A DNA stretch of 64,000 bases from Adhaeribacter terrigena (GTDB lineage: Bacteria > Bacteroidota > Bacteroidia > Cytophagales > Hymenobacteraceae), in the NCBI RefSeq assembly GCF_016623615.1, contig NZ_JAEHFX010000001.1:1-64000 (forward strand), in the 5' to 3' direction. A model generated the notes under the pieces. That model made no database searches. It worked only from the letters and a program-made list of their open reading frames with translations, and was not told the DNA's origin. Shown piece after piece: positions 17,423-25,419 of the stretch (within the stretch, counting starts at the first letter, position 1; every line of letters starts with the position of its first letter). The position numbers and the translations under genes were made by a program.

Positions 17423-18471
17423 GAATAGCTACGATCATCTTCCATGTGTTTCCGGAAAAATTCGACCAGCTCATTATTGATTTTTTTATCGGTTCCGTGG
17501 CCCATGTGGGAATAAGTTCTGAAATCGGTTTTTACGTTTTGCTTGCTGTAAATTTCCTGCACAAATTCCCAACGTTGCGGCACGAGTTGTTTGCCCATGA
17601 GCGCATATACTTTTTCCCGGTCTTCGGCACTGTAAGCATCATCAAAAGCAACCGCATCGTTTTCGTCTAAGGCACCCATAAACAGCATTTTCGGCAATTG
17701 GTTGAAGGCTTTTAAATTTACTTCCCGGCCCGTAATTTTTTTAACGTCAGCAATTCCCAAAGGATAGTTCAGCGGCGTTTCCTTTAATTGGCTAACCGGT
17801 AAAATGGGAATGGCATTAATGCCGCCGGCCGCCATCGCTTTTATTTTTTCGGGATGCAGCATGGAAAAACGGTTAGCGAACGTGCCGGATGCCGAAAAGC
17901 CGTTCATGAAAAATTTATCTTTTACCGGAAAACCGCGCTGTTTCAGTTGCTTACGCGCATCTTTGATCATGGCCAGTAATTGCAGATCCAGGCGTTTAAT
18001 GGCGGCATCCTGACTTAGTAACGTTTCGCGATCTAACGCGTGGGTATAAAGCTCCCAGTTCGTTATCGAGCGCGGAAAGATGGGAACAAGCAACGGAATT
18101 TGCAGTTTTCTGGAAGTATAATTGCCAACCGAACTTTGCCCGGCGGCATACTGCGCGCCTTTTTCATGAAATTCGATGGAATCGTTCAGGCCGGTATTGG
18201 TCGTTTCTACCATCAGATAATGCTGCTCATGGCTTTTTAGTCCTTTCGGCAAATAAAGAAAATACCCGAAATTGAAGCCCGCTTCCGGCCGCGCAGAGAA
18301 TTTTAGAAGCGTATCGGAGGTTAATTCCGGGCCGCGAAAAGGAAGCTTCTCTGCAGCTTTCGGCCGGTAGGAATTACCATTGAAAAAAATGAAGAATCCG
18401 CTCAATAGCAGCAGTATTCGTAAGGGTTTCCAGGAATTACGCATCGTTTGTTGGCTGATTTTAAAATTCAT
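17410..18471 (-). CDS. Secreted or membrane-anchored alpha/beta hydrolase
   Basis: The 353-residue protein begins with a hydrophobic signal or anchor (LRILLLLSGFFIFFNG) after about 18 residues; an ATG at codon 10 is an alternative start. The nucleophile elbow reads FMNGFSASGTFA (GxSxSG), followed by LHPEKIKAMAAGGINAIPI. Late in the protein DENDAV could supply the acid and SHMGHGTDKKI the catalytic histidine, giving a complete triad. It resembles bacterial esterases of the alpha/beta fold; the substrate is unknown. It stands alone between convergent and unrelated genes. Confidence 0.75.
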   Translation of the reverse strand: MNFKISQQTMRNSWKPLRILLLLSGFFIFFNGNSYRPKAAEKLPFRGPELTSDTLLKFSARPEAGFNFGYFLYLPKGLKSHEQHYLMVETTNTGLNDSIEFHEKGAQYAAGQSSVGNYTSRKLQIPLLVPIFPRSITNWELYTHALDRETLLSQDAAIKRLDLQLLAMIKDARKQLKQRGFPVKDKFFMNGFSASGTFANRFSMLHPEKIKAMAAGGINAIPILPVSQLKETPLNYPLGIADVKKITGREVNLKAFNQLPKMLFMGALDENDAVAFDDAYSAEDREKVYALMGKQLVPQRWEFVQEIYSKQNVKTDFRTYSHMGHGTDKKINNELVEFFRKHMEDDRSYSKTR

Positions 18472-18541
18472 AACTTAGAATTACAGTATTTATTTCCGTT
18501 TTATATGGATGCTTTGAATTTCCTGATGGTTGCCTGAAAAC

Positions 18542-18566
18542 AAAAGCGAAGCAACTTATTCAGCTG
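18542..18566 (+). repeat. Direct repeat, left copy flanking a low-GC gene
   Basis: AAAAGCGAAGCAACTT (18542-18557) recurs exactly at 18953-18968; after three different bases both copies continue CAGCTG. The two copies bracket the gene at 18610-18936. Confidence 0.6.
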
Positions 18567-18609
18567 TTTAGCTAAACAATTGGTGCTTTAAAGACTACTA
18601 TAGTATCAT

Positions 18610-18936
18610 TCATTTTAAACTTAATAGATAGATAATCTTCGTAGCAAGCAGTGCTGTTGAACTTATTAATAAGGTAAAAAAGACAATCTTTGAAATCTCT
18701 CGGAATTTGATCGTTATTGTGTATTGCACCCAGAAAAAGTAAGTCCAGTAAATTTTGGCAAAGAAAGCGACTGAGCTAAAAGTTATTAAAAAAGTAAATG
18801 CCAGAATTAGAATCGTTTCAGAAACAACCAGTTTCATGTAATTCAAGCTTATAAAGAAAAGTAAAGCGAGAGAAGAAAAGATAATAATGCGTCCGCAGGT
18901 TTTGGTTCCAATAAGTTTAGCGATCAGGCTTTTCAT
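18610..18936 (-). CDS. Small multi-pass membrane protein of unknown function
   Basis: The 108-residue product is almost entirely hydrophobic, with three or four predicted membrane segments (IIIFSSLALLFFISLNYM, TILILAFTFLITFSSVAFFAKIYWTYFF, VFFTLLISSTALLATKIIYLL). I do not recognise the family. Its codons are much richer in A and T than neighbouring genes, and it lies between two copies of a 16-bp direct repeat, which suggests it was inserted there. It may be an orphan gene, possibly horizontally acquired. Confidence 0.6.
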   Translation of the reverse strand: MKSLIAKLIGTKTCGRIIIFSSLALLFFISLNYMKLVVSETILILAFTFLITFSSVAFFAKIYWTYFFWVQYTITIKFREISKIVFFTLLISSTALLATKIIYLLSLK

Positions 18937-18951
18937 TTTTCAATGTAAACA

Positions 18952-18989
18952 AAAAAGCGAAGCAACTTCCGCAGCTGCTTCGCTTTTCA
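18952..18989 (-). terminator. Terminator after purQ
   Basis: AAAAAGCGAAGCA pairs with TGCTTCGCTTTT. It follows two 29-bp elements downstream of purQ. Its left arm is the right-hand copy (18953-18968) of the direct repeat that flanks the small membrane gene. Confidence 0.75.
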
Positions 18990-18997
18990 ATTATAAT

Positions 18998-19026
18998 ACT
19001 TTTTACGCGTAGAATCCTACCGTTTT
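18998..19026 (-). repeat. 29-bp element downstream of purQ, distal copy
   Basis: Perfect blocks ACTTTTT and TACCGTTTT. It lies in the purQ 3' region in the sense orientation. Confidence 0.8.
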
Positions 19027-19035
19027 TCAGGCTTT

Positions 19036-19064
19036 ACTTTTTCGGCTTAAAACCCTACCGTTTT
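19036..19064 (-). repeat. 29-bp element downstream of purQ, proximal copy
   Basis: Perfect blocks and a perfect inner GGGTTTT on the sense strand, ending two bases before the purQ stop codon. Its core lies 38 nt from that of the distal copy. Confidence 0.85.
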
Positions 19065-19066
19065 GC

Positions 19067-19759
19067 TTACGCTAAAACGCCGGCCAGCAACGATTCGAAG
19101 ATCGCTTTACCGTCGGTGTTTCCAAGATCGGCATCGGCGGCGCGTTCCGGGTGCGGCATCATGCCAAACACGTTGCGGCCTTCGTTGGTGATTCCGGCAA
19201 TGTTATCTAAAGAACCATTGCAATCGAATTCCGGGGCAATGATACCGTCGTGCGAGCAATAGCGGAACATAACCTGGTCGTTGTCCTGGATCTTTTTCAG
19301 CGTATCAGCATCGGTGTAGAAACGGCCTTCGCCGTGCGCTACCGGAATTTTATAAGCCTTGTTGGTATCTAAAAGTTGGGTAGCCAGCAGGCTGGTGGTT
19401 TGCGGTTTTACGTATACGTTCTTGCACAGGAATTTCTGCTCCTGGTTACGCAGCAATGCGCCTGGCAGCAAACCGGCTTCCGTCAGGATCTGGAAACCAT
19501 TGCAGATACCCATTACGTAACCGCCGCGGTTGGCATGCTGAATTACTTCCTGCATGATGGGCGAGAAACGGGCAATGGCGCCACTGCGCAGATAATCGCC
19601 GTACGAGAAACCGCCGGGCAGCATAATAAAATCGCAACCTTGCAGATCGTGGTCTTTGTGCCACAATTTCACTACTTCTTGGTTCATGGTTTTGCTCAGC
19701 ACGTCTATCACGTCCTGGTCGCAGTTAGAACCCGGGAAAATTACAACTCCAAATTTCAT
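19067..19759 (-). CDS. purQ: Phosphoribosylformylglycinamidine synthase subunit PurQ
   Basis: The 230-residue class I glutamine amidotransferase starts MKFGVVIFPGSNCDQD. The nucleophile is in GICNGFQILTEAGLLPGAL and the His-Glu pair in MMPHPERA near the end. It supplies ammonia from glutamine to PurL, with PurS as bridge. The frame is open for 35 more codons upstream, but a TATCTTTG promoter box ends 4 nt before this ATG, and the extra residues are lysine/arginine-rich and unlike PurQ, so I reject the longer start. Two 29-bp elements and a terminator follow. Confidence 0.93.
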   Translation of the reverse strand: MKFGVVIFPGSNCDQDVIDVLSKTMNQEVVKLWHKDHDLQGCDFIMLPGGFSYGDYLRSGAIARFSPIMQEVIQHANRGGYVMGICNGFQILTEAGLLPGALLRNQEQKFLCKNVYVKPQTTSLLATQLLDTNKAYKIPVAHGEGRFYTDADTLKKIQDNDQVMFRYCSHDGIIAPEFDCNGSLDNIAGITNEGRNVFGMMPHPERAADADLGNTDGKAIFESLLAGVLA

Positions 19760-19763
19760 GGCC

Positions 19764-19771
19764 CAAAGATA
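19764..19771 (-). promoter_or_regulatory. Promoter -7 box of purQ, nearly leaderless
   Basis: TATCTTTG on the minus strand matches the Bacteroidota TAnnTTTG box and ends four bases before the purQ ATG, implying a transcript with almost no leader. No clear upstream TTTG box is visible. Confidence 0.5.
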
Positions 19772-19804
19772 GCTAATTTTCAGCGTTTCGTGGTTTTGCT
19801 TCGC

Positions 19805-19833
19805 ACTTTTTCTGCCTTTTTTCATAGCGTTTT
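19805..19833 (-). repeat. 29-bp element upstream of purQ
   Basis: Perfect blocks ACTTTTT and TAGCGTTTT; the inner tract is A-rich instead of T-rich. It lies in the purQ-yicC divergent spacer. Confidence 0.8.
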
Positions 19834-19937
19834 TCCGGCCTCTTTGCTTTTTCTGAGTTGCCACCCTTTTTCCCGGACGAATAAACGGCAGGCTCCGGAA
19901 AAAACTGTATTTTTACCTGTTTTATATTTCTCCAACT

Positions 19938-20819
19938 ATGCTACAATCCATGACCGGTTTTGGCCAGGCGCGCCTCGAAGCCGAAACCTATACGCTTACC
20001 GTTGAACTGAAATCGCTGAATTCCAAAAGCCTGGATCTGAGTTTGCGTTTGCCGCGTTTCCTGATGGAAAAAGAACTCGAGATCCGCAACCTGATCAGCA
20101 AAAGCCTGATCCGCGGCAAAGTAAACCTGTGCATCGAATTTACCTCCAATAAGGTAGCCAAAGCCAAAAACCGCATTAACCACGAATTGCTGGAAGCTTA
20201 TTACCGCGATCTGGAAGAAGCAGCCGAAAGAGTTCAGGCCGATAAAAGCGAACTTTTCCGGTTGGCTTTGCAGATGCCCGAGGTAATGCAGGCCGCCGAA
20301 AACGGCGAAGAAACCGAATTGCTCACCTGGGAACAGGTGTTGCCGGTGGTACAGGAAGCCATAAAAAACTTCAATAATTTCCGGAACGATGAAGGCAAAG
20401 CCCTTACTTCCGAAATTATTTCTTACACCGAGCGCATCCGTATTCTTCTTTCCGAAGTGGAAAAATTCGACCCGGTACGCATCGAAAATATCAAGCAGCG
20501 CATTACCATGCACATGGCCGAGCTTACCGGTTCCGAGCAATTCAACCATAACCGCTTTGAACAGGAAATGATCTATTACATAGAGAAGCTCGATATTGCC
20601 GAAGAAAAAGTACGTTTACTTAATCATTTACACTATTTCACCGAAACCGTGTACCTGCCGGAACCAACCGGAAAGAAACTGGCGTTCATTGCTCAGGAGA
20701 TAGGTCGTGAAATTAACACCATCGGTTCTAAAGCCAACGATGCCACGATCCAGCATTTTGTGGTGGAAATGAAAGAGGAGCTCGAAAAAATCAAAGAACA
20801 GATCAATAACATTCTTTAA
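19938..20819 (+). CDS. YicC-family endoribonuclease-like protein
   Basis: The 293-residue protein starts with the family hallmark MLQSMTGFGQA and ends with the conserved block LAFIAQEIGREINTIGSKANDATIQHFVVEMKEELEKIKEQINNIL. YicC-type proteins are cytosolic RNases or RNase adaptors that take part in RNA turnover (family knowledge). In many genomes the gene precedes gmk; here gmk is 24 kb away behind a sigma-factor pair. It is transcribed divergently from purQ. Confidence 0.9.
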   Translation: MLQSMTGFGQARLEAETYTLTVELKSLNSKSLDLSLRLPRFLMEKELEIRNLISKSLIRGKVNLCIEFTSNKVAKAKNRINHELLEAYYRDLEEAAERVQADKSELFRLALQMPEVMQAAENGEETELLTWEQVLPVVQEAIKNFNNFRNDEGKALTSEIISYTERIRILLSEVEKFDPVRIENIKQRITMHMAELTGSEQFNHNRFEQEMIYYIEKLDIAEEKVRLLNHLHYFTETVYLPEPTGKKLAFIAQEIGREINTIGSKANDATIQHFVVEMKEELEKIKEQINNIL

Positions 20820-20820
20820 T

Positions 20821-20828
20821 TAATTTTG
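20821..20828 (+). promoter_or_regulatory. Possible promoter box for the M43 protease gene
   Basis: TAATTTTG fits the TAnnTTTG consensus about 100 nt upstream of the protease ATG, directly after the yicC stop. No upstream TTTG box is seen at the usual distance. Confidence 0.35.
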
Positions 20829-20927
20829 TATATTTAAAGCCTTGTTGCTGAATTGGTTCCATTGGAATTGTTTTGCGGCCTGTTACGGTTCTGAATTGCG
20901 GTTACATCATTTTTAGAAATTGTATTT

Positions 20928-23069
20928 ATGTTGAAAAATTTACTCATTGGTTTGGGTTTGGTGCTGAGTTTCCCAACGGCTTTGCTGGCACAGCGCAATT
21001 GCGGCGCCATGGACCATCTTGACAGGCTGGAGCAGCAGAAGCCGGGCACCAAGGCCCGCCTCCTGCAGCTGGATAATCAAATTGCAACGATCCAAAGCCA
21101 TCAGGGAGCAAACCAGAAAACCAATGCCGTTATTACCATTCCGGTAGTAGTGCACGTAGTTTATCGCACATCTTCGCAGAATATTTCGCAGGCCCAGATC
21201 CAGAGCCAGATCGATGTACTGAACGAGGACTTCAACAAACTGAACGCGGACCGGGTTAATACCCCTACGGCGTTCAAGCCACTGGCCGGCGATATGCAGA
21301 TCCGTTTTGAACTGGCCCAGCGCGACCCTAACGGCGACCCGACTACCGGTATTACCCGCACTCAAACCAGTGCCAGTGGTTTTGGGCTGGACGATGCCAT
21401 AAAATTTGCCAGCCGCGGCGGCCACGATGCCTGGAACCGAAATAAATATATGAACATTTGGGTTGGTAACCTGGGTGGCGGTCTGCTGGGGTATGCCCAG
21501 TTTCCGGGTTCCGGTCCGGCAACTACCGATGGCGTAGTTATTGGCTATAATTATTTTGGCCGTACGGGTACCGTTTCCTCTCCTTTCAATAAAGGCCGCA
21601 CGGCTACCCACGAAGTAGGCCACTGGCTGGGCCTTTACCACATCTGGGGCGATGAACCAAGCTGTGCCAACGACGATAAAGTAGCCGACACCCCTTTGCA
21701 GAAACGTGAAAATTACGGTTGCCCAACCTTTCCGCAGACTACCAGTGCGGGTGGCGCCTGCGCAGCCGGTAGCCCGGGCTCTATGTTCATGAATTATATG
21801 GATTATGTAGACGATGGCTGCATGAATATGTTTACCATTGGTCAGGTATCGCGCTCCCGCAGCATTCTGCAAAACGTGCGGCCGGGCATTCTTACCTCAG
21901 ACGGACACCTGCCGGTAAATATCAAACCGCTCGATGCTTCAATTTTACAGGTAAACTGGCCAAAGGGCGTTTCCTGCGAGCCGAACGTTACTCCCAAAGC
22001 CATTCTGAAAAACCAGGGTACTTTGCCTTTAACTGCAGCCACCATCAGCTACCAGGTAGATAACGGCCCGGCCCAGACCTTAAAATGGACGGGAAATCTG
22101 AAGATCTATGAATCGGTGGAAGTTGCCCTGCCTGTTTCAACTGTTGGTTTTGGGGCCCATAGCCTTACCGTTTATGTAACTTCGCCGAATGGCGCTGCCG
22201 ATAACGATCCTTCGAACGATGCCCAGACGGTTAATTTTACAGTTATTGAAAAAACGCCGGGTCTTGCTTTGCCTTTCACCGAAGGTTTTGAAGCCGATGT
22301 ATTCCCGAAACAAAACTGGGAGCTGAAAAATCCGGATAGCGGTATTACCTGGGAAAGAACCAGCCTTGCCGCCTTCGAAGGACTTCATTCAGCTTACGTC
22401 AATAATTATGATTACGAATATGTAGGCGAAACCGATGAACTGCAGATGCCGGCTTTGAACCTGAGCAATGCCGTAGAACCGCAACTTACGTTTAAGCTGG
22501 CTTACACAGCTACCAATTTCAGTGCGAATGCCACCGCAGATACGCTGGAAATACTGGCTTCTACCGACTGCGGCGTAACGTTCAAAAGTGTTTACAAGAA
22601 AAGCAGCCGTTCACTGGCCACCATCGCCGATCCGGTTGGAACGGCATTTTTCCCGACCGCCAGCCAATGGCGCACCGATACGGTATTGCTGGCAGATTTT
22701 ACCGGCCAGAAAAATGTGCTGCTGAAATTCCGGAGCATAACCGGTTACGAAAATAATCTTTTCCTCGATGATGTGCGGGTAGCCAGTAAAGTGGAACTGC
22801 CTGAGCCTAAATCTGAACTGGTAATGTTCCCGAACCCAACTACCGGCCGCTTAACGCTGCAAATGCCAGGCAATAGCAACGCCGAAGCCCAGGTTGTGAT
22901 ACTCAACAGCATTGGCCAGGAGATCCTCAATGAGAAACTAACGCCGGTGAATGGAAAAATAAAACTGAACCTGGTAGGCAAAGCCGACGGTATTTATTTT
23001 ATTCACGTAATTTCTGAAGGCAAAACCCATAAGCAGAAATTAGTACTCGATCAAACCAAAACCCGCTAA
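20928..23069 (+). CDS. Secreted M43 (pappalysin/cytophagalysin) zinc metalloprotease, T9SS cargo
   Basis: The 713-residue protein has a signal peptide (MLKNLLIGLGLVLSFPTALLAQ) and an M43 catalytic domain with HEVGHWLGLYH (His228, Glu229, His232, His238) followed by FMNYMDYVDDGCMNMFTIGQ, the Met-turn region of metzincins. A CARDB-like segment and a MAM/jelly-roll-like segment follow. The C-terminus is a type A T9SS sorting domain (MFPNPTTGRLTLQMPG to KADGIYFIHVISEGKTHKQKLVL). It is probably released or surface-attached after T9SS export and degrades extracellular protein. Its stop codon overlaps a 29-bp element and a terminator follows. Confidence 0.92.
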   Translation: MLKNLLIGLGLVLSFPTALLAQRNCGAMDHLDRLEQQKPGTKARLLQLDNQIATIQSHQGANQKTNAVITIPVVVHVVYRTSSQNISQAQIQSQIDVLNEDFNKLNADRVNTPTAFKPLAGDMQIRFELAQRDPNGDPTTGITRTQTSASGFGLDDAIKFASRGGHDAWNRNKYMNIWVGNLGGGLLGYAQFPGSGPATTDGVVIGYNYFGRTGTVSSPFNKGRTATHEVGHWLGLYHIWGDEPSCANDDKVADTPLQKRENYGCPTFPQTTSAGGACAAGSPGSMFMNYMDYVDDGCMNMFTIGQVSRSRSILQNVRPGILTSDGHLPVNIKPLDASILQVNWPKGVSCEPNVTPKAILKNQGTLPLTAATISYQVDNGPAQTLKWTGNLKIYESVEVALPVSTVGFGAHSLTVYVTSPNGAADNDPSNDAQTVNFTVIEKTPGLALPFTEGFEADVFPKQNWELKNPDSGITWERTSLAAFEGLHSAYVNNYDYEYVGETDELQMPALNLSNAVEPQLTFKLAYTATNFSANATADTLEILASTDCGVTFKSVYKKSSRSLATIADPVGTAFFPTASQWRTDTVLLADFTGQKNVLLKFRSITGYENNLFLDDVRVASKVELPEPKSELVMFPNPTTGRLTLQMPGNSNAEAQVVILNSIGQEILNEKLTPVNGKIKLNLVGKADGIYFIHVISEGKTHKQKLVLDQTKTR

Positions 23070-23096
23070 AACGGTAGGGTGCAGGCATAAAAAAGT
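23068..23096 (+). repeat. 29-bp element on the M43 protease stop codon
   Basis: The first block AAAACGGTA starts inside the TAA stop; the last block AAAAAGT is also the left foot of the following terminator. Confidence 0.85.
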
Positions 23097-23127
23097 CCCG
23101 GTTTCAACAGAAGCCGGGACTTTTTTA
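23091..23127. terminator. Bidirectional terminator
   Basis: AAAAGTCCCGG pairs with CCGGGACTTTT with A and T flanks, between the convergent protease and DUF2798-like genes. Confidence 0.9.
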
Positions 23128-23200
23128 GTTTGGGATTAATGTTAACTTGTGTGCCGCTTTTTATGCTGAAATGTTTCGAAGAAGGCTACTTTAAAGCTTA

Positions 23201-23229
23201 AAAACGCTAGGATTTCAACCTGAAAAACT
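23201..23229 (+). repeat. 29-bp element, intergenic
   Basis: Blocks AAAACGCTA and AAAAACT, inner GGATTTC; between convergent genes. Confidence 0.8.
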
Positions 23230-23263
23230 CCGTCAAATTCCTGAAACCGTTTTATCTGCGATC

Positions 23264-23291
23264 AGAAATGCTATGGTTTGCAGGAAAAAGT
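23264..23291 (+). repeat. 29-bp element, one base shorter
   Basis: Core TGCTATGGTTT and final AAAAAGT are recognisable, but the unit is 28 nt and the first block is AGAAATGCTA. Confidence 0.5.
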
Positions 23292-23309
23292 GATGAAATG
23301 CCAGCCGGT

Positions 23310-23606
23310 TCAAAACCTTAACCAGCGGTTGGCTACGTAATTTACCAGCGGAATAATGCCCATAACGGTACCGGAGATCAGGAAAAAAAGTACCAGCATG
23401 GCACTGAACCAATGTCCGAAAAAGCCATCCGGAAAACCGAAAACGTAAAGCTCCAGCACCAGCGAAACTACAAAGCTGAGAATGAAAATTACCAGAAATG
23501 CCCGCTGCCGCTTAGGCGTAAACCACGAAAAAAGGCCTTTGGCCGGTTTTGGGGCCGGTTTTGAAGCGGGTTTCCGGGGGCTGTAACGGGGCGTGTTCTG
23601 TTTCAT
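23310..23606 (-). CDS. DUF2798-like two-helix membrane protein
   Basis: The 98-residue protein starts at ATG 23606; an upstream TTG at 23618 would add four residues. A basic, proline-rich N-terminal tail (TPRYSPRKPASKPAPKPAKG) is followed by two membrane segments (FLVIFILSFVVSLVLELYVFG and WFSAMLVLFFLISGTVMGIIPLVNYVANRWL). The pair of helices with VNYVANRWL resembles DUF2798 proteins of unknown function. It is convergent with the M43 protease gene. Confidence 0.65.
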   Translation of the reverse strand: MKQNTPRYSPRKPASKPAPKPAKGLFSWFTPKRQRAFLVIFILSFVVSLVLELYVFGFPDGFFGHWFSAMLVLFFLISGTVMGIIPLVNYVANRWLRF

Positions 23607-23810
23607 GCGTAATTCCAATTTTACAGCCAGATGCGTAACCGGCCGTTAAAGTGCTGCAAAGATACAGGAATTCCGGTTGCCACAGAAAAGCTTGTAAAGT
23701 AGCGGTTTTCGTGAAAGGCAGCGGCCCGGTTTTAACCTTCGCGGCGCATCGTCGTAGAAACGCAGCAGAACGCCGGCTCAGGCAAACATTCACTTAATCT
23801 ACTTCTAACT

Positions 23811-24140
23811 ATGAACCCATTTTTCCAGATTCTGGCCCCGCGGGCATTCAGCCTTGTTTTTGCAGCTTCGGTAACCGGCCTGGCCGCCTGTAGCACCGGC
23901 ACCAACCCCGGCGATACCAACGTGGAAGAAGGCAGCTCGAAAAATAAAAATCCCGATATGCGCGATGCATCCGGGAGAAATACCGCGCCTTCAGTAGATA
24001 CCCACCAGGATACGATAGATGCTTTAATGGATACGGCCAAAGTGAAAAACGACGCTTACGAACGCGCGAAGAAAACGCCGAACCCTGCTTATAAAGACAA
24101 CAAGGAAAACCCGGAAGACCACACCGGCCACAATCATTAA
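23811..24140 (+). CDS. Small lipoprotein of unknown function
   Basis: The 109-residue product has a signal peptide ending in the lipobox LAACS (Cys near residue 27), so it should be lipid-anchored. The mature part is short, charged and low in complexity (GSSKNKNPDMRDASGRNTAP and EDHTGHNH at the end), and looks disordered. I do not recognise the family. A 29-bp element and a terminator follow at once. Confidence 0.7.
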   Translation: MNPFFQILAPRAFSLVFAASVTGLAACSTGTNPGDTNVEEGSSKNKNPDMRDASGRNTAPSVDTHQDTIDALMDTAKVKNDAYERAKKTPNPAYKDNKENPEDHTGHNH

Positions 24141-24144
24141 GCAA

Positions 24145-24173
24145 AAAACGCTATGCTTTTTAACCGAAAAACC
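24145..24173 (+). repeat. 29-bp element after small lipoprotein gene
   Basis: Perfect first block and inner TGCTTTT; the last block AAAAACC deviates because it is shared with the terminator stem. Confidence 0.8.
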
Positions 24174-24204
24174 CCGACCTGCCAAAGCAAGCCGGGGTTT
24201 TTTA
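24167..24204. terminator. Bidirectional terminator
   Basis: AAAAACCCCG pairs with CGGGGTTTTTT between the convergent lipoprotein and BtuG-like genes. Confidence 0.85.
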
Positions 24205-24227
24205 TTGGTATTTCAGTTTTCCGGAAA

Positions 24228-25304
24228 TTATCTGAACAAGAAATTATTCGGCCCAATAGCCACCGTAAAAGAATCTAAAGCTGCGCCGCTGGTATTATAA
24301 CGGATCACTTTGCCGTTGGCCGAAAAACTGGTAGTAACCGCGCCGTAAATGGTGTTGGTAGCCGGATCGATGCCTACCCCGCTGAAATTCCGGTTGATGA
24401 ACGTAGTAGTTGGCAAAGCAGAAGCCGAAGTTTCCATCTGGTAGAATTTATTTTCGGCGTTGTAGTAAAGTTTGGTTTTAGCGGTATTCATGGCCAGGTT
24501 GCCCGGCATATCGGCTTTGGAAGTGAACGTGAACGTGTTTTCTACCGCGTTGCCATTGATTTTTACCAGGCTGCCGGCCGTGCTCGCGTTCAGGTCCAGG
24601 GCATAATCAGGCGCGCCGCCGTACACTTTTTTGCCGCCGCAAAGCACCCAGAGGTTGCTGGCCGCATCCACGGCCAGGCTGTTCGGACTGTCGCCAACTA
24701 CCAGCGTATTTTCTACTGCATCGGTAGCGGTATTGATCACCGAAACGGTGTTTTCACCATTGTTTACCACGTACAACTTATTATTAAGCAAAAGCACTTT
24801 TTCGGGCAGCTGGCCTACCGTTATGGTTTTAGAAACCGTATTGCTGGCCAGGTCTATCACCGATACGCGTCCGTTCACGCCATAACTTACCCATTCGGTT
24901 ACGTAAAGCTTATTGTTCAGGCCTACGGCGTAGCGCGGCATTTTAAGCCCGTTGATCGAGCCGGCTTCCTTAAACGTACCGGCATCGGCGATCTCAATTT
25001 TTTCGGAGTTGTTCACCACTACATAAGCTTTGCCGTTATGCACCGTCATCGACTGCACCACGTCGCCGAGCGGCCGGTTATTTTTTGTCATAAAAATGTC
25101 GCGCTCCACTTCGTTATTCTGTTTGTTGATGAAGCTTACCGCGCCGTTGCCTTTCTGGAACTGCCCTTCATTGGTTACAAAAACACCGTTCTCGAAGGTG
25201 CGCGGCGCTTCAGGTTTGTCGTCTTCTTTCGAGCAACCGGTAAAGAAAACTCCGGCACTTAAAAACAGCGCACTGAAAGCAATGGAAGTAATTTGTTTTT
25301 TCAT
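24228..25304 (-). CDS. BtuG-like YncE-type beta-propeller lipoprotein
   Basis: The 358-residue product has a lipobox (VFFTGCSK, Cys near 24) and about seven propeller blades of the YncE type, for example KAYVVVNNSEKIEIADAG and KLYVVNNGENTVSVINTATDAVENTLVVGDSPNSLAVD. It lies 115 nt downstream of btuB and behind a cobalamin riboswitch. In Bacteroides, BtuG is a surface lipoprotein propeller that caps BtuB and binds B12 very tightly, so I infer the same role here from fold and context; residues contacting B12 cannot be assigned from sequence alone. A coding 29-bp element sits at 24796-24824. Confidence 0.8.
   Translation of the reverse strand: MKKQITSIAFSALFLSAGVFFTGCSKEDDKPEAPRTFENGVFVTNEGQFQKGNGAVSFINKQNNEVERDIFMTKNNRPLGDVVQSMTVHNGKAYVVVNNSEKIEIADAGTFKEAGSINGLKMPRYAVGLNNKLYVTEWVSYGVNGRVSVIDLASNTVSKTITVGQLPEKVLLLNNKLYVVNNGENTVSVINTATDAVENTLVVGDSPNSLAVDAASNLWVLCGGKKVYGGAPDYALDLNASTAGSLVKINGNAVENTFTFTSKADMPGNLAMNTAKTKLYYNAENKFYQMETSASALPTTTFINRNFSGVGIDPATNTIYGAVTTSFSANGKVIRYNTSGAALDSFTVAIGPNNFLFR
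24796..24824 (-). repeat. 29-bp element, coding copy in BtuG-like gene
   Basis: Blocks ACTTTTT and TACCGTTAT, 13 nt apart, encoding I-T-V-G-Q-L-P-E-K-V. Confidence 0.55.
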
Positions 25305-25356
25305 AAAATGGTAGGAAAATGAGGTTTAAAAGTGTGAATTGGGTGAGCGTTTATTG

Positions 25357-25412
25357 AATGATTGCGTAATAAAATGATTGAATTATTGATTGCGTGAATG
25401 ATTGAATTATGG
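25357..25412 (+). repeat. Octamer array between btuB and BtuG-like gene
   Basis: Seven imperfect 8-bp units (AATGATTG three times, plus AATTATTG, CGTAATAA, ATTGCGTG, AATTATGG) fill most of the 115-nt spacer. Confidence 0.6.
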
Positions 25413-25419
25413 GTTGGTT

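Noticed and set aside
19760-19864. 35-codon N-terminal extension of purQ
   Set aside because: It is lysine/arginine-rich, unlike any PurQ start, and overlaps the TATCTTTG promoter box; the family begins at MKFGVVIFPGSNCDQD.
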